Assembly: GCA_014529385.2 (NCBI GenBank)
Contig: CM043950.1
Coordinates: 154,124,445 to 154,188,444, forward strand
Length of the DNA: 64,000 nt
Origin: Adiantum capillus-veneris
Taxonomy: Eukaryota > Streptophyta > Polypodiopsida > Polypodiales > Pteridaceae
Reading direction: 5' to 3'
Under the pieces are notes generated by a model that worked only from the letters and a program-made list of their open reading frames with translations, did not search any database and was not told the DNA's origin. Numbering within the stretch: position 1 is the stretch's first letter; every line of letters begins with the position of its first letter. Of this stretch, positions 40,978-51,708 are shown one piece after another. A program made the position numbers and the translations under genes.

Positions 40978-43330
40978 ATTTAATGCATTTCTGGCTAGTC
41001 GTGGGATAAAACACCAATGTACAGTGCCTTATACACCTCAGCAAAATGGTGTTGCTGAGAGGAAAAACAGATCACTGACGGAAATGGCACGATTTATGGT
41101 CAAAAGTCAAGCTTTACCGCATTCTTTTTGGCTTGAGGCCATCATGTGTGCCACTTATGTACTTAACAGGTGTCCTACGAAAGCTTTGCAGTCTCTTACT
41201 CCATATGAAGCATGGCATGATAGAAAGCCTTCTATTGAGCACATGCGTGTTTTTGGCTGTTTGGTATATGCTTTGGTGCCACAAGTGCAGCGCAGAAAAT
41301 TGGATGATAAGGTTGTCAACTGTATTTTTGTTGGTTATAGTGCTGAAAGCAAAGGCTACATGTTGTATCATCCGCAAACAAAAAGTATTCTGGTTTCTTG
41401 GGATGTAGTGTTTGTGGAAGATTCTGTTCAGCCCTTGCTGTCATGTACTAGAGACAGTAATGTAAGCTCACATGACATTTATGACACTTTGTTGCCTCTT
41501 TTTAGTGGTGGAAATACGAATGTAAGTTCCAATGAGGCAAATGTACAACCTATGGGGGTTTCTGAAAATGTTTTAGATCAGCCTATTACTGATGCAGATG
41601 TACATGATGTACTTGATGAGGAAAGGGCTGAAAATGAGCAGGCTAGAGGTATGCCAAAATGGCTGGTGCACACTTTGCGTGACAGTAAATTGGATGCACC
41701 TTTGTCTAGTCGTACTCGTTCAGGATCTCGCCATGCATCTTATGCATCAGATTGTTATGCTTTGGCCGTGTCTAGTTTACATGATGTTGAGGAGCCTCTT
41801 TCTTTTGATGAAGCACAAAATTCAGAAAATTGGATGGCTGCCATGCAATCAGAATATGATGCACTTATAGAAAATGACACATGGACTTTATGTGATTTGC
41901 CTCCTGGCAAAAAGGCCATTGGTACGAAGTGGGTTTACAAGTTGAAACGCAAGCCAGATGGTGAGATCGATCGCCATAAGGCTCGACTTGTTGCAAAGGG
42001 TTATGCACAGAAAAAAGGCATAGATTATGAAGAGAATTTTTCTCCCACTTGTTGTATGACTACTGTGCATTTTCTATGTGCATTGGCAGCTCATTTTGGT
42101 TGGGATGTACATCAATCAGACATTGTTACTGCTTTCTTGAATGGTGACATATTTGAGGAAGTTTATGTAATGCAGCCTAGCGGTTTTGTCATAAAAGGAC
42201 AAGAGGACAAAGTGTGCAAATGTAACAAGGCTTTGTATGGGTTGAAGCAATCTCCTCGTGCTTGGTATGAGAAAGCTGACACTCATTTGGTCAAACAAGC
42301 CTTTCGTAACAGTCCAACAGAAAGCACATTGTATGTAAAGCGTGAGGGTGATGTATTTCTCATCGTGGTTCTTTATGTTGATGATTTGCTGATCACTGGA
42401 CCAAATGAGAGACATATTGCTGAATTTAAGGCTGATTTGAATGCTACTTTCAAGATGAAAGATTTGGGGCTATTGCATCATTATTTGGGTATACAGTTTA
42501 AGCAGTGTGATGGTGGTATTGCCTTGTGTCAGAAAAGTTACATAGAGACATTGCTATGTAAGTTTGGACTTGAGGATTGCAAACCTATTGCCACTCCCAT
42601 GGAAACAGGTTTGAAGTTGAGTCTACATGATGCTAGCGATCCTGCTGATGTCACTCTTTACCAAACTGCTGTTGGCTGCCTCATTTATGTATGCAACACG
42701 AGGCCGGATATTCAGTTTGCAGTCTCACAGGTCAACAGATTTATGCATAGCCCAGGGTCTAAGCATTGGCAGGCTGTCAAAAGGATTTTCCGCTACCTTA
42801 GTGGCACTTTACATCTTGGCTTGTTTTATCCCAAGGGGGGATCATTGCCGCCAGACTTATATGCTTTTTCGGACTCAGATTGGGCTAGTTGTTTTGACAC
42901 GCGAGTGTCCACAAGTGGTTTTTGTTTCATGCTTGGCAGTTCATGTATATCATGGTTGAGCAAGAAGCAACCTACTGTGGCCACTTCGAGTTGGGAGGCT
43001 GAGTACAGGGCATTCTTCACAGCTACGGTTGAGTGTGTATGGCTCAGACGCCTTATGGCTGATTTGGGTGTTGGACAGGACACTGCCAACACTATCTACA
43101 CTAACAGTCAGAGCGCATTGGCAGTTCTGAGGAACCCAGTTTTTCATTCTCACACAAAGCACATTGAGGTGCATTACCACTATGTCAGGGAGAGGCTCTT
43201 AGCAGGAGAGATCAGCTTGGCTTATGTGTCAACACAGGACAACCTTGCAGATCTTTTCGCAAAGGCATTGTCTCGTGAGAAGCTTGAAGCTTTCCGCAAA
43301 GCTTTGGGCTTACTCCCCTTTGTGGATTGA
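40964..43330 (+). pseudogene. Copia C integrase second half, RT and RNase H
   Basis: It resumes after the G10 run with YMSHEFNAFLASRGI and NGVAERKN. RT follows: KARLVAKGYAQKKGIDYEENF, LYGLKQSPRAWY and LYVDDLLITG. RNase H has FSDSDWAS and SSWEAEYR, but the third acidic site reads YTNSQSALA (Asn, AAC at 43103-43105) where the 45-kb paralogue keeps Asp. This 790-codon block has no stop. Confidence 0.92.
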
Positions 43331-43393
43331 TCCTGTCCTTAGGGCATGGCTCTTCCCTTTACTCATGTGCCAGCTCTCATTCACCTCATCACT

Positions 43394-43404
43394 TCAGGGG
43401 GGAT
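43394..43404 (+). promoter_or_regulatory. Copia C polypurine tract
   Basis: TCAGGGGGGAT precedes the LTR start TGTTACCATA. Confidence 0.75.
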
Positions 43405-43405
43405 T

Positions 43406-43632
43406 TGTTACCATATACATGTGGTAGTGATGTGTGTGAACACACTAGGACCGTCGGGGCATTTTTTCCCTCTTTAGGAGGTTTTTCCCCCCGTGCATTG
43501 TATATACGCCCATCACTCTAGGGCTATCTATATTTCCATTGCACACTAAGTAACACACTCTCTATTGTGTGCCTTGAGCTTCCTTCGTCTTCTCCAAGCT
43601 GTGTGTGTTTCTCTGCAACCCTAATTCCAACA
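43406..43632 (+). repeat. Copia C 3' LTR (about 227 bp)
   Basis: Runs TGTTACCATA to TTCCAACA. It contains TGTATATACGC and a related copy exists at 49510-49728. The end is inferred from the CA and from where similarity to the second copy stops. Confidence 0.75.
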
Positions 43633-44206
43633 CTTGCTAAGCTAGTTTTACCGTTAATGTATGCCAGATGCGGCTTTAAAGGGCCAACAGATGCCTCGAT
43701 GATGCTAAAAGGGAGTATGCTTGGATTGATTATAGATGGGAGATTATGGAATTAAACTATAGTGCTTGAAGTTCTCTACTGGCATGTCTTTACGGCTCGT
43801 CGATTGGAGCTATGATGAAGAAGTTATGGCAATTTGAAGTTTGAGTCAATTGTAGATCCGTACCGGATTAGGCAACTGCAGATGAGGGGACAGAAGTGAA
43901 GTGAATGCATGGGGCTAAAGTGCTCACTTTATAGAGCACGTTGGTATTTTCAAATCAACAATTGGAGTTCTGTTCCTAAGATATTGCCCAATGCAGTTTC
44001 ACTGGGGGCCGGTTCTGTACTAGTTTGGTCGTCCCGATCAGTGTGCCAGCTAAGAGTTTTGAGCTTCATCTAGGTTTTGAAATGCGGGAGAAGTAAGTGC
44101 TTGAGGAGTATCATGTTCAGGATGTCATCTCATGCAGTGCTTGGTTGGTAGTAGTTGTGATTGGCAGTGCCTGGCTAGCAAGAAAAAAACTCTGACACTC
44201 TTTAAT
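43633..44206. other. Non-coding stretch, nothing recognised
   Basis: No ORF, RNA gene or repeat that I can identify. It ends where the tandem repeats begin. Confidence 0.5.
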
Positions 44207-44511
44207 TGTTCAATGACTAACACTAGAATGATGCATTGTGGAGCATTGCAGGTTATCAAAGGACACTTGCAGGACCTATGTGCATGCTCTAGTAGTGATG
44301 CACACACACTTCCTTGGTGCTAGAGTGGATACAACTTCATGCACATCTATGGAGTGAGCCAGTGGGAATTTGCAGTTGGCATTGTTAGTCGTTCCATGAC
44401 TGACACTAGCATGATGCATTGTAGAGCATTGCAGGTTATCAATGAATACTTGCAAGACCTGCGTGCAAGCTCTAGTAATGTTGCACACACTTCCTTGGTG
44501 CTAGAGCGGAT
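44207..44511. repeat. Two diverged tandem units of about 115 bp, roughly 185 bp apart
   Basis: Units at about 44215-44332 and 44399-44511 share GACTNACACTAGNATGATGC, GAGCATTGCAGGTTATCAA and TTCCTTGGTGCTAGAG. Confidence 0.8.
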
Positions 44512-44597
44512 ATAGCTGCATACACACTTCCTTGGTGCTAGAGCGGATAGTGCTACATGCACACTTCCTTGGTGCTAGAGCGGATATGGCTGCATGC
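44484..44597. repeat. Three 38-bp tandem units
   Basis: CACACTTCCTTGGTGCTAGA recurs at 44484, 44523 and 44560 with near-constant spacing. It sits at the end of the larger repeat. Confidence 0.85.
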
Positions 44598-44706
44598 GCA
44601 TCTACGGAGTGAGCCAATGGGCATAGGTTGAGAGAGTCTCTCACCTATATCTCTTTGTACCTACTAGTAGTTTAGCTAGTAGGATCCACTTATTGGCACA
44701 TTCACC

Positions 44707-44892
44707 TTTAGTGGGAGATTTTTGGGGTAAAGGCTCATGCGCATACCCAAAGTCCGCGGCTACTCACCATGTTTAGTGGGAGATTGTTGGGGTAAAGGCT
44801 CATGCGCATACCCAAAGTCCGGCTACTCACCTTTAGTGGGGAGATTGTTGGGGTAAAGGCTCATGCGCATACCCAAAGTCCGGCTACTCACC
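44707..44892 (+). repeat. Triplicated polypurine-tract/LTR-start segment
   Basis: Three head-to-tail copies (starts 44707, 44772, 44832; 65, 60 and about 60 bp) of TTAGTGGGAGATTGTTGGGG followed by TAAAGGCTCATGCGCATACC. Each copy contains a Copia polypurine tract and the first 45 or so bp of an LTR. Confidence 0.9.
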
Positions 44893-45057
44893 ATGTTCGG
44901 TCACCCAAATGTCTACTCATACCTTATTCTTTATATACATATGAATAAGGGGCTCACTCACTCTGTTCCTACAGAGTGAAGCTCTACCCATATCGTGTGT
45001 GCATCTCTTCCCTTTCCCACTCTCCCATGTGCTCTTCTCGTTCGTGCATCATCGGCA
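44846..45057 (+). mobile_element. Solo or truncated Copia LTR (about 212 bp)
   Basis: Starts TGTTGGGGTAAAGG after the third purine tract, has a TATA-like TCTTTATATACATA near 44930, and could end at CATCGGCA. A different family from Copia C. Confidence 0.6.
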
Positions 45058-45072
45058 GATCCTATAGATATT

Positions 45073-45490
45073 ATGACACGTGAGTATCCACAAGTGGTTT
45101 TTGTTCATGCTTGGCAATTCATGCATATCATGGTTGAGCAAGAAGCAACCTACTGTGGCCACTTCCAGTTGTGAACCCGAGTACAATGCAGTCTTCATAG
45201 CTATGGTTAAGTGTGTATAGCTCAAACGCCTTATGGTTGATTTGGGTGTTGGACAAGACACTGCCAACATCATCTACACTGATAGTCAGAGCGCATTGGC
45301 AATTGTGAGGAGCCCAATTTTTCATGCTTGCACAAAGAAAATTGAGGTGCATTATCACTATGTTAAGAAAGACACTCAACAGGAGAGATCAACTTGGCTT
45401 ATGTACCGACACAAGACAACCTTGCAAATCTATTCACAAAGGCATTGCCTCATGATAAGTTTGAAGCTTTTCTCTACAATCCAAATGGCT
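45073..45490 (+). pseudogene. Copia RNase H fragment, paralogue of Copia C
   Basis: Aligns with 42897-43300: ACACGTGAGTATCCACAAGT at the start and GTTGGACAAGACACTGCC in the middle. It has stops and shifts (for example TAG after VKCV) but keeps Asp in YTDSQSALA. No LTR follows. Confidence 0.88.
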
Positions 45491-46954
45491 TGGCTCTTAC
45501 ATGACCGTCTCATTTTTCTTAAGAGCAAAATTGGATGATAACATAGTGTGCGCATCCAACGTGAAAAAAACAAACAAAAAAGAAACAAAACCAAATTAGA
45601 TCCGTACCTGAAGGTTAAACCCTTATCTCGTGTTCAAATGCATAGGAGCACTAATGGAAAAATGAAAAATAAGCAACATTGCAATAGAAACTGGGTGTTA
45701 CCTTCACAATCCAAACCCATTAGTTAGAATCTCTATAGTCAAACCCCTTGGAATGACCTGTGAGAGAAACTGCACAAGTAGCAGTTAATGGTAACTGACA
45801 TAGTCGACCATGTAAAAAAATGATTGGATTTGTCCACTACCCCATGGTAGATTGCGGACGTCTTTCCTTGAAAGTGCAACTGTGATAGATCAAAATGTGA
45901 TCCTGAATGTCGATGGAGTGATTTAGTAATCACCTGCTGGGTCTTACCCCAAAATTGTGCTTCCATAGACACTCGCAGTGCTATAGAGAGAGCAGGAGAT
46001 GCACATAAGTGAAATGCCTAGCTCTTATGGACAACCATGTTGTCTCAACTGTTTGTTGCCTGTAGACTCCGTGGTATAGATCAGCAGATGTGAGTTTAAG
46101 ATGATCAAAAACTCAACTCGAGCGTTGCACTAAAATCATGTAGTGCAAAAATGACACCCTAAACATCCGTAATGACAAGACTCGTGCTTGTCCATTAATG
46201 TTGATGTCTTCGATGTGTACTCCACTGGGCAGATCTGTTTGATCTTAAGAACAATCACCCAAGGAATGCCAATAGCTGGGTCTTACCTAAGATCTGACAA
46301 TGGCTCTTAGCCAACCTGTGTGTGGCTCATAGCCCTTATGGCAATTAGTGTTCAATCGATAAACCTATGAAGACTAATGTGAATGGCATCTTGGCCAAGT
46401 TCTAGCTGAGAGTTAGAGCACCTTGGCTCAAACTGACTCACAAGCAAAACATGTATCAAAGAACTTCTTAGAAAGTTGTCCTTATTCTTTGAAAGAGAGA
46501 GAGAGAATGAGAGAGAAGAAGAGCATGCTGGGTTGAGGAACTTTCCTTGAATTTCTAGAGTGGGTGCCCAATTTGTGTGCTCTTACACATCTTATGCCTG
46601 ACTTGCAGCTTATCCTATAAGCATGCAACAATTTTCTGCTATGACTCTCTCATCGAGAAAGGTAACAAAAAGAACACAAACAAGTCACAGACTGACCCAC
46701 CTATCGTGTAGGTGGTTGTGACGACACCAGTGTGACTTAATGTACGTACTTTGCCTTTGAATGAAGTCCGAGTTTTAGGGTCTTTTTAGTGAAAGGCCTA
46801 GGAGACTGTGATGCAGGATCCACCGCCCTACCACCCTATGTATAGACCGGATCTTACCCCTAGCCATCATATGGGTCCCCAGTCCGCACTGGTCCAGTCC
46901 GAGCCCCTGGCTCAGGTCCCTGACCCCCTAGGCTTAGGATCCTTTTCTTGACAA
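45491..46954. other. Non-coding stretch, nothing recognised
   Basis: About 1.5 kb with no convincing ORF or RNA gene. Only short GA runs (46490-46520) stand out. Confidence 0.5.
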
Positions 46955-47104
46955 TGTAACTTCTATACAGCCCTTGGGAACTACTCAGATGAATCCTCCT
47001 CCCTACCTCCCTATTTATAGGCCCTTGGCCTTGTAGGATTCCCTGCCCATTAGCATTCTCCCTTGGCTAGGTCCGTGATGTGACAGGTTTTCCTTGGCAT
47101 GACA
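46955..47104 (-). repeat. Gypsy D 3' LTR
   Basis: Similar to 49314-49455. It is bordered by the purine tract at about 47105-47121. Confidence 0.75.
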
Positions 47105-47121
47105 TTACTCCCCCCTTGGAG
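47105..47121 (-). promoter_or_regulatory. Gypsy D polypurine tract
   Basis: Plus-strand TTACTCCCCCCTTGGAG; purine-rich on the coding strand, directly before the LTR start TGTCATGCC. Confidence 0.75.
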
Positions 47122-47269
47122 AAATGTTTTCGTCCTCAAAAACAAAAGTGGGAAATTTCTTCTTAAGAACACTAATGTTTTCTTAAGTGGCACCTTCTTC
47201 AGGTTGATCTTTCCACTGGACTAAAGCTTTTTGACGTACATGATGACATGTACGTAAATCATGATAGTC

Positions 47270-47760
47270 TAAGGTTCGCTCAGGTTCATGCAGTTGGGTA
47301 GGAGGCTCAACGAAATAAACCAAAATCTACTTGTCAATGACATTGCCGTCCCCATGCAAGCGTTTACATAAACGACTTACATGAAATATCGAATGAATAA
47401 GAGTGTGTCGGTAGTGAGAGTTTGTAAGCTCGATCACCAACTCGCTTGAGTATCTTGAAAGGCCCACAATATCTTGGAGACAATTTAGGTGTTGGCCCAG
47501 TCTTCAGACTTTCTGAAATGCTCTGACACAAGCAAAAATACATCTTCCCCTTCCGTGAAGGTAAGTTGTCGACATTTCTCATCAACGTACTTCTTATACC
47601 GATCCTGCACTTGTCGAACATATTGACGAGCCAGTGTCAGCATATCCATATGGTCTTGGATAAAATTCTTAACCTGTTGGAGTTTTTCAGTTGCCAACCC
47701 CACCGTAACCGTTGGTGACCTAGGATGAAAACCGCCCAAATTTGGAACTTCGATGCAAGA
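47270..47760 (-). pseudogene. Gypsy D integrase C-terminal fragment
   Basis: Two overlapping frames read VKNFIQDHMDMLTLARQYVRQVQDRYKKYVDEKCR, then FTEGEDVFL, then KLSPRYCGPFKILKRVGDRAYKLSLP. This is the typical post-core segment of chromodomain-type Gypsy integrases. It is frameshifted near 47500 and has no core. Confidence 0.85.
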
Positions 47761-48900
47761 TGCCTAAATTGAAGCCTTGCTTCACATAAGTACTTTTGTG
47801 CTCGTAGCCATCATGTACGTCTACCAACATATACATGTCATGGAAAAATATAATCGACCTTGTCGAATAGTACACCTTGTTGCCAATCATAAAAGTAGCT
47901 TAAGTTGCCCAACATGGGAAGGAGATAGTTCACGAAATGTGATTATCCATTGCATTTAACGGTCAAATCGTTCTTAAATGAAGCAACATTTGCTTGCCAA
48001 GCGACAAGTTGGAATTAATGCTCGTGGCTTTGGAATCCACACTGTGTTTCTCTATATACCCACCTTGATGAATCTGTATGCCCCTTGATCTCAGAAGGCC
48101 CTTTCGAAAGCCTTGTTGGAGGGAATTAAAAATGCCAACCTTATGGCCATTTTGTGGTCGATATACTCGATAGGATGTCAAGCATAACTGCTAGTTGTCC
48201 CACCCTTTTAACTTCGTGAGGGTATGGAGCCATTGCCTGTCTTACACTTATACCAAACTGGTGACAATATTGAAATGCGTCAAACCATAAATTTCAATAT
48301 CATGATGCTTATTGGTCAATGGAAAGCCTCCTCTTGCATTCTTGCAAGACTCGATACGTGTTGTGAATTTCTTTAATCGAGACACCTGTAGCCGTAGTAA
48401 TCATCGTAGGTTCCAATAATTAGCGGTGCTAATTACTTCGTCAATTCGCAAACGGTTGTAAAAAACCGTATCCCAAAACAAAGAATTTTGGTAGCTGTTG
48501 TTGCCAACAAACCTCCCTTTGAGATCGTTTGTCGATGAAGCAATGCTATTTCTTGAAATTTGGTTTGACGCCGTCCCGCCTTGCAGAGCTTGCTCATGTA
48601 TTGGTTATGGCAAGGGTTTCGATTCGTAATCTGCTTCTTGAATTCACACTTACTCAATGAGTGTTATGAATTTTTGAATTTCTTGAAATTTTTGCATGTA
48701 GAAAACCCCTGTTGCTCCGCCATTTGCTCACCCCAATACAATGTATTGTCGTGGTGTCGAGAACAGAGAGAAAAGAGGTGAAGGGGGGGGGGATTTCTCC
48801 CTTGGACACCCTCCCTTAGCTCAATTTTAATTGCCCTACGGCCCTTGGCCTTGGGCGTTCAAGTGAGAAAAGGAGCTCCACAAGGTCTATGTCGCCGGTC
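47761..48900. other. Gypsy D interior, no recognisable coding
   Basis: Short ORFs only. The RVYRPQNGHKV stretch near 48150 faintly recalls the YHPQTDGQTE motif of integrase, but its surroundings do not match, so I do not call it. A homopolymer G10 lies at 48783-48792. Confidence 0.45.
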
Positions 48901-48908
48901 AGCTGCAA

Positions 48909-49062
<154 letters not shown>

Positions 49063-49298
49063 GTGGTCGTTTCACCCTGCACACCAGCAACAGAAATTAC
49101 CCTCCCCCCCCCCCCTCGACGAATTCGGCAAGCCGTGTCTACAACGTTTTGGCACAGGTCGACCCGACCCTCTTCCCCCTGGCTAGGGTTGTTGCATGTG
49201 GCCCTTCAGCTTTGTCATCTCCACGCCCCCCCACTTGTATGAGCATGTAGAGAAAGTGAGTGATGATGACCATGCCTTCCCCCTTTCCCAAAATAGTC

Positions 49299-49313
49299 TA
49301 GCTCTGATACTAG
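49299..49313 (-). promoter_or_regulatory. Gypsy D primer-binding site (variant initiator tRNA-Met)
   Basis: Coding-strand CTAGTATCAGAGCT directly follows the 5' LTR. It differs from TGGTATCAGAGC at the first two bases. Confidence 0.7.
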
Positions 49314-49455
49314 TGTAAAGCCCTTGCGAGCTGCTCAGATGAATCCTCCTCCCTAATTCCCTATTTAAATGCCCTTGGCCTTGTAGGATTCCTTGCCCAT
49401 TAGCAGTCGGCCCGTGGTCAAGTCCGTGACCCCCAGGGTTGCGCTTGGCATGACA
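49314..49455 (-). repeat. Gypsy D 5' LTR
   Basis: Paired with 46955-47104, with several indels and substitutions, so this is an old insertion. Confidence 0.75.
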
Positions 49456-49468
49456 ACTTACGTATACA

Positions 49469-49728
49469 CTAGGTGCCATCTCTCGTTCACCACATCACTC
49501 CCAGGGGAGATTACCGTATATGTGGTAGTGATGTGTGTGAACACACTTAGGATGGCTGGGACATTTTTTCCTCCACTAGGAGATTTTTTCCCTTGTGCAT
49601 TGTATATATGCCCATCACTCTAGGGCTAACTTATCTTTCCATTGTGCAGTAAACAAAATGCTCTCTGTTGTGTGCCTTGAGCTTCTTCATCTTCTCCAAG
49701 CTGTGTGTGTTTCTCTTCAACCCTATGT
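49469..49728 (+). mobile_element. Relic Copia C-family 3' end and LTR
   Basis: From GTGCCATCTCTCGTTCACC it parallels 43369 onward: purine tract CCCAGGGGAGAT, then an LTR matching 43408-43630 (GTGGTAGTGATGTGTGTGAACACAC, CCATCACTCTAGGGCTA). The TG start is lost. Confidence 0.85.
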
Positions 49729-50188
49729 CCAAGATAGAAGTTGAGAGATACAGAGAGAGTGAAAGAGAGAAAATTGCGTCTGTGACTACCTACAAATGGC
49801 GGTTAATCTATAGTTGTAACGGTTGCGTGCTTGTTCTCTCGGTTGGTGATTCATTCCTTATCTGAAACCCTAGCAAAAAATAGAAAATATACTGCTTTAT
49901 GAGGATTTAGGCATAATCTTGCTAAAGCTGGGCAGACATAGAGTAACCACAATTTATGCGTTTGAAATTAACGTGGTGATCACACGAGGTGTTGTTATTA
50001 GTAAGATGGGCAAATTTTCGAGCCTCCTTCGTGGTCACACGAATATAAAAGGGCCAGCTTAGTCCTACTATGCATATCCTTTCCCCACTAGGCTAAATCG
50101 GCATAGTTGCAAAAGGCTACAGGCAGTTCCTTTAATGCACAAGCTGCACATATGCTTTTGTGGTTGTTACGAGTTTGGGCACCCACCT
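49729..50188. other. Non-coding; weak outer continuation of the inverted repeat
   Basis: No gene. The right part (from about 49970) shows faint mirror similarity to 50680-50790 (TGGTGATCACACGAGG versus TGGTCATGCGAGGG reversed), so the foldback element may be longer than its core. Confidence 0.4.
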
Positions 50189-50592
50189 GTTGTATGTGGT
50201 TAGCATTACTTGGGATAGTTGCCATGTAATCGTTAATCATGGTGCTCTCTTTTTATTTTTACTAACATTGAGATTGATGTTTTGAAGATTGGAATTATGG
50301 GAACTGAGGAGAAGGTACCAATTAATATCTCTTGACTCAAATATATTATTTAGCGCTTTCTCCTCTCAGGAGCCCTTTTTATTTGGCGGTGCCAATTAAT
50401 ATCTTTCGATCAAGAGATATTATTTGGTGCCTTCTCCTTTGGGAAGCCTTTTTTTTTTGGATTTCTTCTCCTCGGTTCCCATAATTCCAATCTACACAAT
50501 ATCAATCTCATTGCTAGTAAAAATTAAAAGACAGCACCATAATTAACTATTACATGCCAGCTAACTCGATTGTAATGCTAATTACATACAAC
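50189..50592. mobile_element. Long inverted-repeat (foldback/MITE-like) element
   Basis: The left arm from 50189 (GTTGTATGTGGTTAGCATTA) matches the reverse complement of the right arm ending at 50592 (GTTGTATGTAATTAGCATTA). Further pairs CATGTAATCGTTAATCATGG / CATGTAATAGTTAATTATGG and GATTGGAATTATGGGAAC (both arms) share the same centre near 50390. The middle contains another hairpin made from CCAATTAATATCTC units. It has no coding capacity, so it is non-autonomous. Arms are diverged by roughly 10-20 per cent. Confidence 0.85.
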
Positions 50593-51060
50593 GAGAGGGT
50601 GCAAAGTATTGTAATACTCAGCTATGCAAGGCCTCCAGCAATGGGATTTCATTCAACTTGCGGAACTGAGGGCACATAATCCCGTAGTCACACCCTCGCT
50701 ACCGCTAGCTGGCGATGGTCGTCGAGCTGTAACCCTCGCATGACCATGAAATGTTTTTGTAGTCAACTTTTAATTAAAAAGTACCTTATTAGGCACAATT
50801 ATCTATTACGGACAACCGTGCCTTGTGTGAGCATGCCCTAATATGGTTGACATTTAAGTAAAGATCTGGAATCTAGGTTCTACATGCTTCCCCCCAGCTT
50901 GTCAACAGTGAAGCTGATGGACGCTGCCGTGTCACGAGCCACGACTGGATTTCATCCATTAGTTGCTCTCCACGTGGACGGAGAGGACGAAACGTCAAAG
51001 CAGGTGGGGGCGAGGCGGTGAGTAGGTAGAAGAGGGCGGTCCACACGCATTTCCGCCTTC
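50593..51060. other. Upstream region of the SUI1 gene
   Basis: No ORF. From about 50930 the base composition becomes GC-richer (CACGTGGACGG, GGGGCGAGGCGG), consistent with a host promoter. CACGTGG at 50972 is a G-box-like ACGT element. Confidence 0.55.
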
Positions 51061-51068
51061 CTCGTCCC

Positions 51069-51079
51069 TTTATATAAAC
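51069..51079 (+). promoter_or_regulatory. TATA box of the SUI1 gene
   Basis: TTTATATAAAC lies about 100 bp before the ATG, followed by a CT-rich presumptive leader (TTCCCTTTTCTAC). A start of transcription near 51100 is expected. Confidence 0.75.
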
Positions 51080-51175
51080 TGCCGCTGCTCTTCCCTTTTC
51101 TACAAACTCGATTCTATCGATCTATCATCTACCCATCACGTTCTTCTGCCCATCTCGTTGCCTCTCTGCATCTTC

Positions 51176-51260
51176 ATGTCCGAAGTCGAAATTCATCTTC
51201 CTTCTGCTTTCGGTAAGCAAATCGCGCATATGTGGTTTTCAGGTTGCGTCTCTGTGCGCG

Positions 51261-51327
<67 letters not shown>

Positions 51328-51708
51328 AGAGAGAGCTCTATTACGTCGGTGGTCTTTCTCTGCACGCGTATCTGAACTTGTTTTCACTGAACAGATCCTT
51401 TTAAAGAAGTAGATATCAACACCACCGTAACCTGTGGCTCTGTTGCGAAAGGGGCGGTGCACATCTGCGTGCAGCAAAGGAATGGACGCAAGTGCTTGAC
51501 CACGGTGCAGGGGATAAGTAAGAGCTTCAGCTATAACAAGATTTTGAAGGATTTGAAGAAAGAATTCTGCTGCAACGGCAATGTCGTTAATGACCTGGAG
51601 CTTGGGCAAGTGATTCAGTTGCAAGGGGACCAGCGCAAAAACGTGGCTCAATTCCTTGTTCAGACAGGGGTTGCCAAGAAGGAGCACATAAAAATACATG
51701 GTTTTTAG
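51176..51708 (+). CDS. SUI1: Translation initiation factor eIF1 (SUI1), two exons, 116 aa
   Basis: eIF1 binds the 40S subunit near the P site and enforces correct AUG selection; it is cytosolic. Exon 1 is 51176-51212 (MSEVEIHLPSAF plus one base), the intron is 51213-51394 (GTAAGC to ACAG) and exon 2 is 51395-51708. Joining keeps the frame and gives the plant-type sequence AFDPF at the junction. Exon 2 has the SUI1 signature: QQRNGRKCLTTVQG, SYNKILKDLKKEFCCNG, LGQVIQLQGDQRKNV and the terminal IKIHGF. Length is normal (plant eIF1 is about 113 aa). Differences from common plant forms are an acidic insert replaced by NTTVTCGSVAKG and a Cys in GRKCLTT. No disruption, so it is probably functional. 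The intron holds a (TG)n(AG)n microsatellite. It is the only host gene in the window. Confidence 0.94.
51213..51394 (+). other. SUI1 intron with (TG)n(AG)n microsatellite
   Basis: 182 bp, GT-AG bordered. TG units at about 51264-51292 and AG units at about 51293-51320 fill the middle of the intron. Confidence 0.9.

Larger units (their letters stand above)
39325..43632 (+). mobile_element. Copia C: 5'-truncated, broken Copia element with 3' LTR
   Basis: A plus-strand element starting inside gag; the 5' LTR, primer site and first part of gag are missing. Gag-Pol follows with four disruptions, then a polypurine tract (43394-43404) and a 3' LTR (43406-43632). Related LTR and RNase H fragments recur at 45073-45490 and 49469-49730, so the family has several local copies. 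Confidence 0.88.

Noticed and set aside
47963-48181. Integrase core remnant (RVYRPQNGHKV)
   Set aside because: Only a few residues resemble the YHPQTDGQTE motif and the surrounding residues do not fit.
51193-51699. 168-codon minus-strand ORF across the SUI1 gene
   Set aside because: Antisense shadow of SUI1 exon 2 plus the intron microsatellite.
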